Of a stretch of DNA of 64,000 nt, positions 1-10,544 are shown one piece after another (within the stretch, counting starts at the first letter, position 1; the number at the start of each line of letters is the position of its first letter). A program made the position numbers and the translations under genes. This stretch comes from an uncultured Lachnospiraceae bacterium (GTDB taxonomy: Bacteria > Bacillota > Clostridia > Lachnospirales > Lachnospiraceae). The DNA lies in the NCBI GenBank assembly GCA_947625755.1, contig CANQPJ010000003.1, positions 62,001 to 126,000 on the forward strand. The letters are read 5' to 3'. The notes under the pieces are model-generated. The model made no database searches. It had not been told where the DNA came from and saw only the letters and a program-made list of their open reading frames with translations.

Positions 1-1802
1 CTTCTCCCCGGCACATTCAATGATCTGCCAATCTCTTCTTCTGTATTTTCCGGACTTGTTGAAAATGCAATATGCCATTTGTTTTTATTTCTGGCAGATG
101 GCACACCAAAACTTTGTTCTTCCCAATACATATTATAAGCAATATATATGTCCGGCTCATCCTCTCCGGTGCAGTCCATGGCATATTTTCCGCAATACAT
201 CGTAGAAAAATGTCTGTTGAAGTGACTGAAATCTGCATACCATGCTTTTGTTCCATGATACGACATGTCCGGTAGTCCATAAGATTTATAATCCATTTGC
301 CTCGTTTCATCTTTTAAGTGTAATACCTTATGTTCTTTTCGGAACTGTATGAGTTTTTTTGTAAAATCCAAAATATCTCTGGCAATCGCTGTCGTGTTCC
401 AGTTGGTCCACGAAATCTCATTATCCAGACAGTAAGGATTATTGTTGCCCTTCTGGGAGTTACACATCTCGTCTCCTGCATATATCATAGGGACACCCTG
501 ACTTAAAAGCACCAGACATAATGCGTTTTTTATCTGTTTTTTTCGCAAATCCATGACCTTGCGCTTTCTTGTGTCGCCCTCTGCGCCACAATTCCAGCTG
601 TAGTTATAAACTGCGCCATCCTGATTATTTTCTCCATTTAATTCATTATATTTTCTATCGTAGGAAACCGAGTCATACAATGTAAATGTATTATGATTGG
701 ACACATAATTTACCACTGCAACTCCGGGAGGATTTGCTTTTATCTTATAAGATATTGTATTCAGCAAATCTTCATCACCTTTTATAAATCTTCTCGTAGC
801 TATCATAAAGTCATCATTAAAATTAGCAAGATTTCTCGGGTATGAGCTGCAATGATAAAAATCTGTATCTGCTGCAAAACTATACGTAAAAATCTTTGTG
901 GTGCAAAGCAAATCATCTGTCTGAATCATTCGCATCACTGCTTCTTCACAATTCGCATGAATACCGTCGATATGATATTCCATTACCCAGTAATGAAGAC
1001 AATCTAAAATCTCCTGCGGATTTGTCCCCTGTGGAAAGAAAAACTCCATGGACACCTCGATACCATTTTTATGAAGCTCTCTTACCATATATTTAAATTC
1101 TTCTACCTCACCGCCGACCTTGTTGGAAAATGCGTAAGCAGCCTTCGGGGCAAAGGTATAACCGTCCGTGTATCCCCAATAATTTAATTTTGGCTGTTCT
1201 ATGCTGAACTGTCCACGCATAGATGTCGCTTTTTCCTTTTTTATCTCATTGAATTCGTAAGCCGGCATTAATTCTATCATAGTAATTCCCAGCTCTTTTA
1301 AATAAGGAATTTTGTCTACAATTCCTAAATAAGTTCCCTTATGCTTCACCTTGGAACTGCTGTGTTTTGTAAAACCTCTGACATGTAATCTGTAAAGTAT
1401 CGTATCTTCAAAAGGAACACACAATGGCGCATCTTTCTGCCAGTCATAGTCATCCGCCACAATGCCTGCCCTTAACTGCTCACTGTCAGACGCCCACTGC
1501 TTCTTTCCGGTTAATGCCTTTGCATATTTATCTACGACGACCTTTCCATCTACACAAAAATTATAATCGTACTGCCTGTAATCAAGACCTGAAACGCTCA
1601 TAGCATATACATTCCCGATTACTTCAGCATTTTCAAACGGGATTCTAAATGCCTCCTTATCCTCCCCTTTTTTATACAAAATAACTTCACATCTGCTCCC
1701 CACTTTTGCGGTAATCGCAAAATTAACACGTTCTCCAATTACGGTAGCTCCCATTGTTAATGGATTTCCTCTGTATACTTTTATATCTTTTAAATTATTC
1801 AT
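1..1802 (-). CDS. Glycogen debranching enzyme / type I pullulanase-like GH13 protein (C-terminus truncated by window edge)
   Basis: Manual reverse-strand translation from ATG at 1802: MNNLKDIKVYRGNPLTMGATVIGERVNFAI...YLGIVDKIPYLKELGITMIELMPAYEFNE...GVPMIYAGDEMCNSQKGNNNPYCLDNEISW; typical GlgX/isoamylase-type GH13 motifs. Open to position 1, so absent from the ORF track. Confidence 0.85.
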   Translation of the reverse strand, partial: MNNLKDIKVYRGNPLTMGATVIGERVNFAITAKVGSRCEVILYKKGEDKEAFRIPFENAEVIGNVYAMSVSGLDYRQYDYNFCVDGKVVVDKYAKALTGKKQWASDSEQLRAGIVADDYDWQKDAPLCVPFEDTILYRLHVRGFTKHSSSKVKHKGTYLGIVDKIPYLKELGITMIELMPAYEFNEIKKEKATSMRGQFSIEQPKLNYWGYTDGYTFAPKAAYAFSNKVGGEVEEFKYMVRELHKNGIEVSMEFFFPQGTNPQEILDCLHYWVMEYHIDGIHANCEEAVMRMIQTDDLLCTTKIFTYSFAADTDFYHCSSYPRNLANFNDDFMIATRRFIKGDEDLLNTISYKIKANPPGVAVVNYVSNHNTFTLYDSVSYDRKYNELNGENNQDGAVYNYSWNCGAEGDTRKRKVMDLRKKQIKNALCLVLLSQGVPMIYAGDEMCNSQKGNNNPYCLDNEISWTNWNTTAIARDILDFTKKLIQFRKEHKVLHLKDETRQMDYKSYGLPDMSYHGTKAWYADFSHFNRHFSTMYCGKYAMDCTGEDEPDIYIAYNMYWEEQSFGVPSARNKNKWHIAFSTSPENTEEEIGRSLNVPGR

Positions 1803-1840
1803 ATGTCTGTCCTTTCTAGTCCCGCTGTCATATTCATCTG

Positions 1841-2344
1841 TTAATTTTGTAGTTCTACCAGCCATACCAATCCGTTGTCCACAGTAATATAAATACTCTG
1901 TGCTTCATAAAACTCTTTATTGCCAATATGCTCCCTGAACTCTTTTAGATTCATTTCCCTGTTTTCCTTTGAGCGGTAATCGTTAAACACGCATGCATCT
2001 GTAATTTCTAATTTTGCTTCCGTAACCGTTCCCACTTCTCCATCCATGGTATCAACAATTCGAAATTTCCCTTTCAGATGCAGGATATTCTTGGAATTTT
2101 CTTTTTCCAGTGCATATTCCCCGATATAATTCCCCTCCTCTTTAAAAAGCGGTTCATTAATTGTAAAACTCCGTGTTTCCTTTTTACCATCAAATATTTC
2201 CGTATCTGTGGATGCTTCCATCTTCTCTGTAGAATCCCTCCCGGTCGTTGCCTTTGCCTTGTCTTCTGTTTTATTCGAACATCCTGATATTCCTACACAA
2301 ATCATTAACACCAGGATAAGCGCCACGGCTTTTTTATTGTGCAT
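1841..2344 (-). CDS. Putative lipoprotein of unknown function
   Basis: 167 aa, signal peptide with lipobox-like ISGC (MHNKKAVALILVLMICVGISGCSNK). Confidence 0.75.
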   Translation of the reverse strand: MHNKKAVALILVLMICVGISGCSNKTEDKAKATTGRDSTEKMEASTDTEIFDGKKETRSFTINEPLFKEEGNYIGEYALEKENSKNILHLKGKFRIVDTMDGEVGTVTEAKLEITDACVFNDYRSKENREMNLKEFREHIGNKEFYEAQSIYITVDNGLVWLVELQN

Positions 2345-2592
2345 ACCTCACCTCCCTAAATGATTTTTATCGATAATTCTGTATCATATTTCCATATCTT
2401 TTTACATACTATACAGATTATCATACCATATTTATCTGTTTTTTTAATAACTTATTTTAAAAAAGCAGGATTTTTTTGAAGCTTTTTCTATAACATTGCT
2501 TTAATTATCAAAAACTGATATACTTTGATGAGCAAATAGTATATCAGCGGAAATATTTCCAAAAATAATAAATATAATTAAGGAGATTTTAA

Positions 2593-4227
2593 ATGATAAG
2601 TACAAGTAACATTTCTTTACGTTTCGGAAAAAAGGCATTATTCGAAGAAGTTAACATAAAATTTGTTCCGGGTCATTGCTATGGACTAATCGGGGCAAAT
2701 GGCGCAGGAAAATCTACATTTCTTAAAATTTTAACAGGGGAAATTGAGCCTACCAGTGGTGAGGTTATTATCACTCCGGGCGAGCGCCTTTCTTTCTTGA
2801 AGCAGGACCATTTCCAATATGATGAATATACTGTTCTTGACACGGTTATCATGGGAAATCAGCGTCTATACGATATTATGAAAGAAAAAGATGCTATCTA
2901 TATGAAGGAAGATTTCAGCGACGAAGATGGGATTAGAGCTTCCGAGCTGGAAGCCGAATTTGCGGAGATGGATGGGTGGAATGCAGAAGCCGACGCCGCT
3001 ACTCTCCTGAACGGTCTGGGGGTTGAAACAGAGCATCACTATAGCCTGATGAAAGATTTAAATGGTTCATTAAAGGTAAAAGTCCTTTTGGCGCAGGCGC
3101 TCTTTGGTAATCCTGATATTTTACTGCTGGATGAGCCTACCAACCATTTAGATTTAGATGCGATTGCATGGCTGGAGGAATTCTTAATTAATTTTGAAAA
3201 TACGGTTATCGTGGTATCCCATGACAGATATTTTCTAAATAAAGTCTGCACACAGATTGCCGACATTGATTATGCAAAAATACAGTTATACGCCGGCAAC
3301 TATGATTTCTGGTATGAGTCCAGTCAGCTGATTGTAAAACAAATGAAGGAGGCTAACAGAAAGAAAGAAGAAAAAATAAAGGAATTACAGGAATTTATCC
3401 AGAGATTTAGCGCGAATGCTTCAAAATCAAAACAAGCCACTTCCAGAAAGCGTGCATTGGAAAAAATCGAATTGGATGATATTAAACCATCCAGTCGTAA
3501 ATATCCATATATTGATTTCAGACCGGACAGAGAAATCGGAAATGAAGTTCTTACGGTAGAACATTTGTCCAAAACCATTGACGGAGTGAAAATATTAGAT
3601 GATATTTCATTTACCATCGGGCGGGAAGACAAAGTGGCTTTTGTTGGCTCCAACGGGCTTGCAAAAACAACATTATTCCAGATTCTGATGGGACAGATGG
3701 AGCCGGACGAAGGCAGCTATAAATGGGGTATTACCACCAGTCAGTGTTATTTTCCAAAGGACAACACAAAAGATTTTGATTGTGATGATGTGATTGTAGA
3801 CTGGCTGACACAATACTCTGAAATCAAAGATGCAACTTATGTCCGCGGTTTTCTGGGACGTATGCTTTTTGCCGGAGATGACGGCGTGAAGAAAGTCAGG
3901 GTTCTTTCCGGCGGGGAAAAAGTCCGTGTCATGCTATCCAAACTGATGATTAGCGGTGCGAATGTTTTAGTCATTGATGAGCCTACCGACCACTTGGATA
4001 TGGAAAGTATTACAGCTCTGAACACCGGACTGATAAAATTTCCGGGTGTACTTCTCTTTTCATCCAGAGACCATCAGGTAGTTCAGACCACCGCAAACAG
4101 AATTATGGAAATTGTCAATGGTAAGTTAATTGACAAGATTACGACTTATGATGAATATCTGGAAAATGATGAAATGGCAAGAAAGAGAACTGTTTATACC
4201 ACTGAAGGCATGGACATTGAAGATTAG
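2593..4227 (+). CDS. ABC-F family ATP-binding protein (YkpA/YbiT-like)
   Basis: Two ABC NBDs (GANGAGKST, LLLDEPTNHLDLDAI; GSNGLAKTT, LSGGEKVRVML, VIDEPTDHLDM), no TM segments; AAGGAGATTTT RBS upstream. Confidence 0.93.
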   Translation: MISTSNISLRFGKKALFEEVNIKFVPGHCYGLIGANGAGKSTFLKILTGEIEPTSGEVIITPGERLSFLKQDHFQYDEYTVLDTVIMGNQRLYDIMKEKDAIYMKEDFSDEDGIRASELEAEFAEMDGWNAEADAATLLNGLGVETEHHYSLMKDLNGSLKVKVLLAQALFGNPDILLLDEPTNHLDLDAIAWLEEFLINFENTVIVVSHDRYFLNKVCTQIADIDYAKIQLYAGNYDFWYESSQLIVKQMKEANRKKEEKIKELQEFIQRFSANASKSKQATSRKRALEKIELDDIKPSSRKYPYIDFRPDREIGNEVLTVEHLSKTIDGVKILDDISFTIGREDKVAFVGSNGLAKTTLFQILMGQMEPDEGSYKWGITTSQCYFPKDNTKDFDCDDVIVDWLTQYSEIKDATYVRGFLGRMLFAGDDGVKKVRVLSGGEKVRVMLSKLMISGANVLVIDEPTDHLDMESITALNTGLIKFPGVLLFSSRDHQVVQTTANRIMEIVNGKLIDKITTYDEYLENDEMARKRTVYTTEGMDIED

Positions 4228-4256
4228 TATAGGAAGAGAAAAAAAGAGGTAAATGT

Positions 4257-5153
4257 ATGAGACCTAGTACGATTACATATCCGCCGGATGGAATGACTCC
4301 TATTGGAGTGATGGAATTTGTACATGGCATGTGCGAAAAAAGACAGCGATATGAAAAAACCATGGATTATTTTAATAAAAAAGGATTCATTTGCGCCATT
4401 ACCGATATGAAAGGGCATGGAGAAAATATTCTTACTCCGGATGATTTGGGTTACTTTGGCGAAAAAGGACAGAAAGGACTGATAGAAGATGTCCATGAAT
4501 TTACCATGTTTTTAAAAAGAGAATACCCGGGGCTTCCTTTTATTCTGATAGGGCATAGTATGGGCTCTTTATTGGTGAGGGCATATTTGAAAAAACATTC
4601 CAGAGAGGTTGACGCTGTTGTAATCAGTGGTTCCCCTTCAGACAATTCTATGGCGGGAATCGGAAAAAAACTCATTCGCCTGATGGCAATGTTTCGGGGA
4701 TGGCACTACCGCAGTCCCATGATTGAAAAAATGGTCACCGGACCTTTTGAAAAACCTTTTGCAAAGGAGGGCATTGTGAATGCATGGTTATCCTCGGATC
4801 GCAATGTTGTAGAAGAATATAACAAAGACCCTCTTTGTGGTGTTCCTTTTACCCTCAACGGATATTACACTTTAATGAATCTCATACAGTCCGTTTATAG
4901 TAAACTGGGATGGACCAGCAAGAATCCTTCTCTTCCGGTAATGTTTATTTCCGGTGCGCAGGATCCTTGCAGACGCAGTGACAAGGCTTTCAAAAAGGCA
5001 ATATCACATTTTAAAAATTGTGGTTATCCGAACACTTATTCCAAGCTGTATCAGGATATGCGCCACGAATTATTTAACGAAAAAAATTGTGAAGAAGTAT
5101 ATAACGATATAATAAAATTTTTAATTATAAAAGCCGGAATGGATATTGCATGA
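4257..5153 (+). CDS. Alpha/beta hydrolase (serine aminopeptidase S33 / lysophospholipase-like)
   Basis: GHSMGS nucleophile elbow, lid and C-terminal D/H context (GAQDPCRRSD...DMRHELFNE). Confidence 0.88.
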   Translation: MRPSTITYPPDGMTPIGVMEFVHGMCEKRQRYEKTMDYFNKKGFICAITDMKGHGENILTPDDLGYFGEKGQKGLIEDVHEFTMFLKREYPGLPFILIGHSMGSLLVRAYLKKHSREVDAVVISGSPSDNSMAGIGKKLIRLMAMFRGWHYRSPMIEKMVTGPFEKPFAKEGIVNAWLSSDRNVVEEYNKDPLCGVPFTLNGYYTLMNLIQSVYSKLGWTSKNPSLPVMFISGAQDPCRRSDKAFKKAISHFKNCGYPNTYSKLYQDMRHELFNEKNCEEVYNDIIKFLIIKAGMDIA

Positions 5154-5160
5154 TACTGCA

Positions 5161-6288
5161 TTAATAATTTCCAAGTATTTTCATGTTAAGGGATTCTGCA
5201 TTAATCCCGCTCAATGCGTTAATCACGCCTTCCTGATGGGCTTTGCCTTCAAATTCCACATAAAAGCGATAATCCCATTTCCTTTCCGGTATTGGTCTTG
5301 ATTCAATTTTTGTCATGTTCAAATCGTTGTAAATAATGTGGGACAGCATCTGATACAATGAACCACTTGAATGCGGCATTTCAAAACTGATACAAATAAG
5401 CCCGGCATTCCTGCGGGCAATTTTATCCCTGCTGATTACAATAAATCTGGTGGTATTTGCTGCATTAAAATTCGTTCCCTGATATAACACATCTAATCCA
5501 TATATTTCTGCTGCATTCATGCTGCAGATACAGGCGCGGGATTTTTTGTTTTGTTCTGAAATATATCTGGCGCTGATGGCTGTGTTTGCAAGACTCACCT
5601 TTTCCCAACCATGCTTTTCAATAAATTCATTACTCTGCATAAATGCCTGCGGATGCGAATAAACTTCTTTGATGTCCTCTATTTTTGTTCCCTTCAATGC
5701 GCATAGACAGTGTTCGATTTTAACATCAAATGTATCAACGACATAGTTAGAAAACTCAACCAGCAGGTCGTATACATCTGTCACTATTCCGGCTGATGAA
5801 TTTGCAACCGGAAGTACCGCATAATCTGTTTTTCCATCTCGTACACACTTCATTGCCTCTCTGAAGGTAGGAACATTTATGTATTCTGCCTGCTTTCCAA
5901 AATATTCCGTTGCAGCCTGCTGTCCATAAGCTCCCGGCAGTCCCTGATATGCTACTTTGACATCCTCCATATCCAGTTTGTCAACAATATCGAAGCCTAT
6001 ATCGTTATTGACACCATCTTCCGTCAGCATCTTATATTGCATTTTTCTGCTCATCGCCATAATCTGTTCAAACAGCTCCTGCACTCCATGGGCATAAAAG
6101 CCATTGGAAGCCCTGCTTTTTAAGAATGTAATCTTGTCTCTCTCTCTCTGCCTGTCCAGTACCGGCTTTCCGGTATTTATCTTGTATTCCGCAACATCTT
6201 TACAGACATCCATTCTTCTCTCAAATAATTTTACAATTTCATTGTCAATGTAATCAATTTCTTTTCTGCTTTCCTGCAAATCTTTCAT
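5161..6288 (-). CDS. pheA: Bifunctional chorismate mutase / prephenate dehydratase (P-protein)
   Basis: N-terminal CM helix (RKEIDYIDNEIVKLFERRMDVCKDVAEYK), PDT domain (VAYQGLPGAYGQQA), ACT domain with ESRP motif. Confidence 0.94.
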   Translation of the reverse strand: MKDLQESRKEIDYIDNEIVKLFERRMDVCKDVAEYKINTGKPVLDRQRERDKITFLKSRASNGFYAHGVQELFEQIMAMSRKMQYKMLTEDGVNNDIGFDIVDKLDMEDVKVAYQGLPGAYGQQAATEYFGKQAEYINVPTFREAMKCVRDGKTDYAVLPVANSSAGIVTDVYDLLVEFSNYVVDTFDVKIEHCLCALKGTKIEDIKEVYSHPQAFMQSNEFIEKHGWEKVSLANTAISARYISEQNKKSRACICSMNAAEIYGLDVLYQGTNFNAANTTRFIVISRDKIARRNAGLICISFEMPHSSGSLYQMLSHIIYNDLNMTKIESRPIPERKWDYRFYVEFEGKAHQEGVINALSGINAESLNMKILGNY

Positions 6289-6317
6289 CTTAACTTACTC
6301 CAATATCTAATCAATTA

Positions 6318-7229
6318 TTATTCCATATGGTTTATATCTGCCCGTTTTTCATTTCCTGCGGTACAGCCGTTACAGCCGGCACACCGGCTTTCCGGTTTTA
6401 ATTCCTCTAACAGCTGACTGACCGTCTTATGAAATACAGGATGTATCCAATATGGTGCAATCTGTTTTAAAGGCTCTAACACAAACAGTCTTTTGTGCAT
6501 TTCCACATGCGGTATTTTCAGATTGACCTCATCAATTATTTTATCTTCATAAAATATAATATCAATGTCTAATGTTCTCGGTCCCCAGTGTACCTCTCTC
6601 GTCCGTCCTGCTTCTTTCTCAATTTGATTTATTTTTGTAAGCAGTTCTGCGGGAGAATACAATGTCTCTATTTCTATACATCCATTTAGAAAATTATCCT
6701 GTAAAACCGGTCCATAAGGCTCTGTCTCCAAATAATTAGAAACCATATTTACCCGGCAGTTTTCATCATCATACAGACTGTCAACCGCGCCATTTAAATA
6801 TGCTTCCCTGTCTCCGATATTAGAACCAATGGATAATATCGCCCTGTTCCACTGTCTGTGAATGCAGACAGCCACATTGCCAAAGGATAGATTAATTGGC
6901 GCCTCCGGTTTATATATAGAAAAATCTATTGCCCTGATTTTTGGAAACTCCCTTAACAAAGCTCTGACAGTCTGCTCTGCTGCCGCCTCAATCAAATCAA
7001 ATCTGTGCTGTGTCATAAACTTATGGATAAACTGGCACACAGCGGCATAATTCACTGTCGCATCTAAATCATCGCTTATTCCGGCATCTCTGGTATCCGT
7101 ATACAAATCCGCATCTATATAAAACTTCTGTCCGTTTATTTTTTCATCTTCTTCACAACCATGATAGGCAAATACCTCCAGTTGTATCATCTTAATACTG
7201 TCCATTAGCATTCCTTTCATACATGTCAT
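6318..7229 (-). CDS. Fused dihydroneopterin aldolase / HPPK (FolB-FolK)
   Basis: FolB-like N-terminus (IQLEVFAYHGCEEDEKINGQKFYIDADL) fused to HPPK (LSIGSNIGDREAYL...GPRTLDIDIIFYEDKII...IPHVEMHKRLFVLEPL). Start may be an internal Met (MDSIK). Confidence 0.93.
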   Translation of the reverse strand: MTCMKGMLMDSIKMIQLEVFAYHGCEEDEKINGQKFYIDADLYTDTRDAGISDDLDATVNYAAVCQFIHKFMTQHRFDLIEAAAEQTVRALLREFPKIRAIDFSIYKPEAPINLSFGNVAVCIHRQWNRAILSIGSNIGDREAYLNGAVDSLYDDENCRVNMVSNYLETEPYGPVLQDNFLNGCIEIETLYSPAELLTKINQIEKEAGRTREVHWGPRTLDIDIIFYEDKIIDEVNLKIPHVEMHKRLFVLEPLKQIAPYWIHPVFHKTVSQLLEELKPESRCAGCNGCTAGNEKRADINHME

Positions 7230-8107
7230 TACTCTCCTGCATCCATAATTGCTTTTGCCATCATCAATGCCTGATAATTTTCCTTTACATCATGGACTCG
7301 GAAAATACAACAGCCTCTTTCATATCCCATAACCGTGGTGGCGACAGTTCCTGCAATTCTGTCATCTATGTCTGCATCCAAGGTCAGCCCGATAACAGAC
7401 TTTCTCGAGGTTCCAAGCAAAATTGGATAACCTAATTCCTTCAATCTGTCCACCTGTTGAATGATTGTGAGATTTTGCTGATAATTTTTACCAAATCCCA
7501 CACCGGGATCTAACACAATTTGGGAATCTTTTATTTTTGCCTTATGCGCGATTGCAATAGATTCCTTTAAGTCTGCCAGCACGTCTTTTACATATTCATT
7601 ATAAGTTGTATTGTCTTTATTATGCATGATACAGACTGCAACGCCTGTTTCTGCCACCAATGCTGCCATATCCTGTTTTCCCCATTTCAATCCCCATATA
7701 TCATTAATCATGTCAGCGCCGGCAGCAATACCGGCTTCTGCCACTTTTGTCTTATATGTATCAAGAGACACACAAATATCAAATCTTTTTTTTACAGCTT
7801 CTATCACCGGTACAACTCTGCTGATTTCTTCTTCATCGGTTATCCGTGAATATCCCGGTCTGGTAGACTCTCCACCAATATCAATTATTTTTGCACCTTC
7901 CTTTATCATCTGTTCTGTATGTGTGAAAGCGGCATCCATGCAATTCCACTTTCCTCCATCAGAAAAAGAATCCGGTGTTACATTTAAAATACCCATAATC
8001 ACAGGTTCGTTTTCTAAATTAAAAGTATTTTTTCCAATTTTCATCTGCCACGCTCCATTTCGTAATATGGCGATATTGCTTCTAAATTTATCCTGCTTTC
8101 CATCCAC
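7229..8107 (-). CDS. folP: Dihydropteroate synthase
   Basis: IMGILNVTPDSFSDGG, IDIGGESTRPG, DPGVGFGK, GTSRKSVIG motifs. Confidence 0.95.
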   Translation of the reverse strand: MDGKQDKFRSNIAILRNGAWQMKIGKNTFNLENEPVIMGILNVTPDSFSDGGKWNCMDAAFTHTEQMIKEGAKIIDIGGESTRPGYSRITDEEEISRVVPVIEAVKKRFDICVSLDTYKTKVAEAGIAAGADMINDIWGLKWGKQDMAALVAETGVAVCIMHNKDNTTYNEYVKDVLADLKESIAIAHKAKIKDSQIVLDPGVGFGKNYQQNLTIIQQVDRLKELGYPILLGTSRKSVIGLTLDADIDDRIAGTVATTVMGYERGCCIFRVHDVKENYQALMMAKAIMDAGE

Positions 8108-8110
8108 CTT

Positions 8111-8671
8111 TTAATCCGGCTTCACCAAATGGATTATCTCATTTTTCAGCATTTCGTCTTTCTGAATTTTTCCTTTTGCGGCAAATGTAATTGTCTTACT
8201 TCCCGGCTTTTTGATTCCCCGTGCAGACATACACATATGTTCTGCCTCCACCATGACAAACACCCCTTTTGCGCCAAGACATTTTTCAATAGCTTCCGCA
8301 ATCTGTTCTGTCATCTGCTCCTGAATCTGAAGGCGTCTTGCATAAACCTCAACAGTCCTTGCAAGTTTGCTGATTCCTACCACTTTTCCATTCGGAATAT
8401 ATGCAATATGAACTTTACCATAAAAAGGCATCAGGTGATGTTCGCAGGTAGAATAAAAAACAATATCCTTTTCGATAACAATATTATCATTGCTGCATGT
8501 AAAAGTTTTAGATAAATGTTCCGCCGGATTCTGATTCATTCCGGCGCATAATTCTTCGTACATGCGGGCAACCCTGTCGGGGGTATCTTTTAACCCCTCT
8601 CTGTCTGCATCCTCACCGATACCTTCCAATAATAATCTGATTCCCTGTTCAATTTTTTTCTTGTCAAACAT
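8111..8671 (-). CDS. folE: GTP cyclohydrolase I
   Basis: [34 protein letters not shown]; 186 aa. Confidence 0.96.
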   Translation of the reverse strand: MFDKKKIEQGIRLLLEGIGEDADREGLKDTPDRVARMYEELCAGMNQNPAEHLSKTFTCSNDNIVIEKDIVFYSTCEHHLMPFYGKVHIAYIPNGKVVGISKLARTVEVYARRLQIQEQMTEQIAEAIEKCLGAKGVFVMVEAEHMCMSARGIKKPGSKTITFAAKGKIQKDEMLKNEIIHLVKPD

Positions 8672-8674
8672 CAG

Positions 8675-9970
8675 TCAATCTCTCCTTCCGGCTTTAACTG
8701 CTTGCTTTATATCTTTTAGATGTGATAAAGTACCAAACGCTATAATCATATCCGTTTTTCCCTTTCGCACATCATCTTTTCCGGACGTTACCGCCTCAGT
8801 AATACTCTGCGCATATTTTGTATTCCGATTGTATCGGGAAAGTATTTCTGCCAGCTTTCTTCCATCGAATGCCCTTGCATTATCAGGCGTCACGGTTATA
8901 ATATTTTCTGCCCTGTGGGCGATAATGGCTGCCTCCTGTTCAAAATCTTTGTCAGCCAACACTCCCATTATAAAGGTAATTCTCTTATTTGTAAAATAAA
9001 ATTCAATACTATCCCGCAATTCACTGACTGCTCCGGGATTATGCGCACCGTCAATAATAAATAACGGATTGTCAGAAATAATCTCCATTCTGCCCTTCCA
9101 CTTTGCCTTTGACAATCCCTTTTCTATAAATTGTTCTATCTTATATCCGCGCTTTTGCAGACACAACGCCGTTTCAACTGCCGCCGCCACATTCATTGCC
9201 TGATAAGTTCCCAGCATCTGAATATCTGCTTCATATGTTTTTCCATTGACTGCCGGATAAGTAATATGATTTTTCCCATCCTGAATGTTAATTTGTGCCA
9301 CACCGGCTTTGATCAAAGGAGCTTCTTTTTGAACAGCAGTATTTTTTATCACCTGAAGCACCTTTTCGTTTTGTTTCGCTGCAACAACAGGGCAGTGTTT
9401 TTTAATAATACCGGCTTTTATTTCTGCTATCTCTTCTAAATTATCTCCCAAAAATGCCGTATGGTCTAACGAAATTCCGGTTATTACGCTGCACAAAACT
9501 TCTTCAAAAACATTTGTGGCATCACTCTTTCCACCCATTCCGCATTCCACAAAAACAATATCGCATTGTTTTCTCCTGAAATATTCAAATGCCATCGCTG
9601 TTTCTATTTCAAAACAGGTCGGATGAAATCCATATGTTTCTAAAATCATATCTGACTTATCTTTTATCAATGTAATAATATCAGCCAAATCCTCTTGCCC
9701 AATATTTTTCCCATTGATTTGAATAATTTCATCCTCATCGAATACAGCCGGCGAACAGTACGTGCCGGCTTTATATCCTGCTTCCATGAAAATATTTTTT
9801 AAAAATTCCACAGTAGAGCCTTTTCCATTGGTTCCTGCAATATGCACTACTTTTAATTCTTTGTGCGGATTGTTTAATGTTTTCAAAAGTGTAGTGATGC
9901 TTTTTAAACCTAATACACTTCCATATTTACTTATTTTATTTATATATGCCTTTGCTTCTTTATAATTCAT
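8675..9970 (-). CDS. folC: Folylpolyglutamate synthase / dihydrofolate synthase
   Basis: HIAGTNGKGSTVEFLKNI, GMGGKSDATNVF, DGAHNPGAV Mur-ligase-like motifs. Confidence 0.95.
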   Translation of the reverse strand: MNYKEAKAYINKISKYGSVLGLKSITTLLKTLNNPHKELKVVHIAGTNGKGSTVEFLKNIFMEAGYKAGTYCSPAVFDEDEIIQINGKNIGQEDLADIITLIKDKSDMILETYGFHPTCFEIETAMAFEYFRRKQCDIVFVECGMGGKSDATNVFEEVLCSVITGISLDHTAFLGDNLEEIAEIKAGIIKKHCPVVAAKQNEKVLQVIKNTAVQKEAPLIKAGVAQINIQDGKNHITYPAVNGKTYEADIQMLGTYQAMNVAAAVETALCLQKRGYKIEQFIEKGLSKAKWKGRMEIISDNPLFIIDGAHNPGAVSELRDSIEFYFTNKRITFIMGVLADKDFEQEAAIIAHRAENIITVTPDNARAFDGRKLAEILSRYNRNTKYAQSITEAVTSGKDDVRKGKTDMIIAFGTLSHLKDIKQAVKAGRRD

Positions 9971-9984
9971 TTCTCACCACGTAT

Positions 9985-10012
9985 AAAAAATCGCTCACAG
10001 GAGCGATTTTTT
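9985..10012. terminator. Rho-independent terminator hairpin downstream of SH3-domain CDS
   Basis: AAAAAATCGCTCacagGAGCGATTTTTT. Confidence 0.8.
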
Positions 10013-10014
10013 AT

Positions 10015-10530
10015 CTAATCCAAATATTCACTGGAAATATATCCTTCTATTTCTCCCCATTTCACATGAGTCCATTTACCTTCTGTTCCCAAAACCTCAA
10101 CTTTTTCATTTTCTTCCAACACTTCTAATATGGTGGCATCCTCATTCGGTTCTTTCCTAACATTTACAGTATCATTCGTATGCTTGAAAGAATCTCCGTC
10201 TTCCGATGTGGTACTCTCATTTCCCACAGTTGTGCTTTGATTTTCTGCGGTGGATTCTGTAACACTTTGTGATTCTGTAGATTCCGCTGTTGTTACCTCC
10301 GGGGTAGTCATGCCCACAATCGTAGTTTCTTTTGACGGTTCCGTCTGTATTTCTGTATCTTTTCTTGAAGAACAGGAAGCTGCAATAATAATAACAATAA
10401 CCAGCAATGCGATAATCGCTCCTAACGCGGCTAAAGTCATTTTTCTTTTTTTCATCTGCTGTTCTTTTCGATACTCTGCATTTCGTTTTCTGTTTTCTAT
10501 TAATCTTCTGGTTTCTTCATCATATGGCAT
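10015..10530 (-). CDS. Membrane-anchored bacterial SH3 domain protein
   Basis: One TM segment (LAALGAIIALLVIVIIIAASC), Thr/Ser-rich linker, C-terminal SH3b (VNVRKEPNEDATILEVLEENEKVEVLGTEGKWTHVKWGEIEGYISSEYL). Confidence 0.85.
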   Translation of the reverse strand: MPYDEETRRLIENRKRNAEYRKEQQMKKRKMTLAALGAIIALLVIVIIIAASCSSRKDTEIQTEPSKETTIVGMTTPEVTTAESTESQSVTESTAENQSTTVGNESTTSEDGDSFKHTNDTVNVRKEPNEDATILEVLEENEKVEVLGTEGKWTHVKWGEIEGYISSEYLD

Positions 10531-10544
10531 AATATCACCTTCTA

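Noticed and set aside
7611-8114. 167-aa plus-strand ORF opposite folP
   Set aside because: folP on the minus strand has all DHPS motifs; the plus ORF is an antisense artefact.
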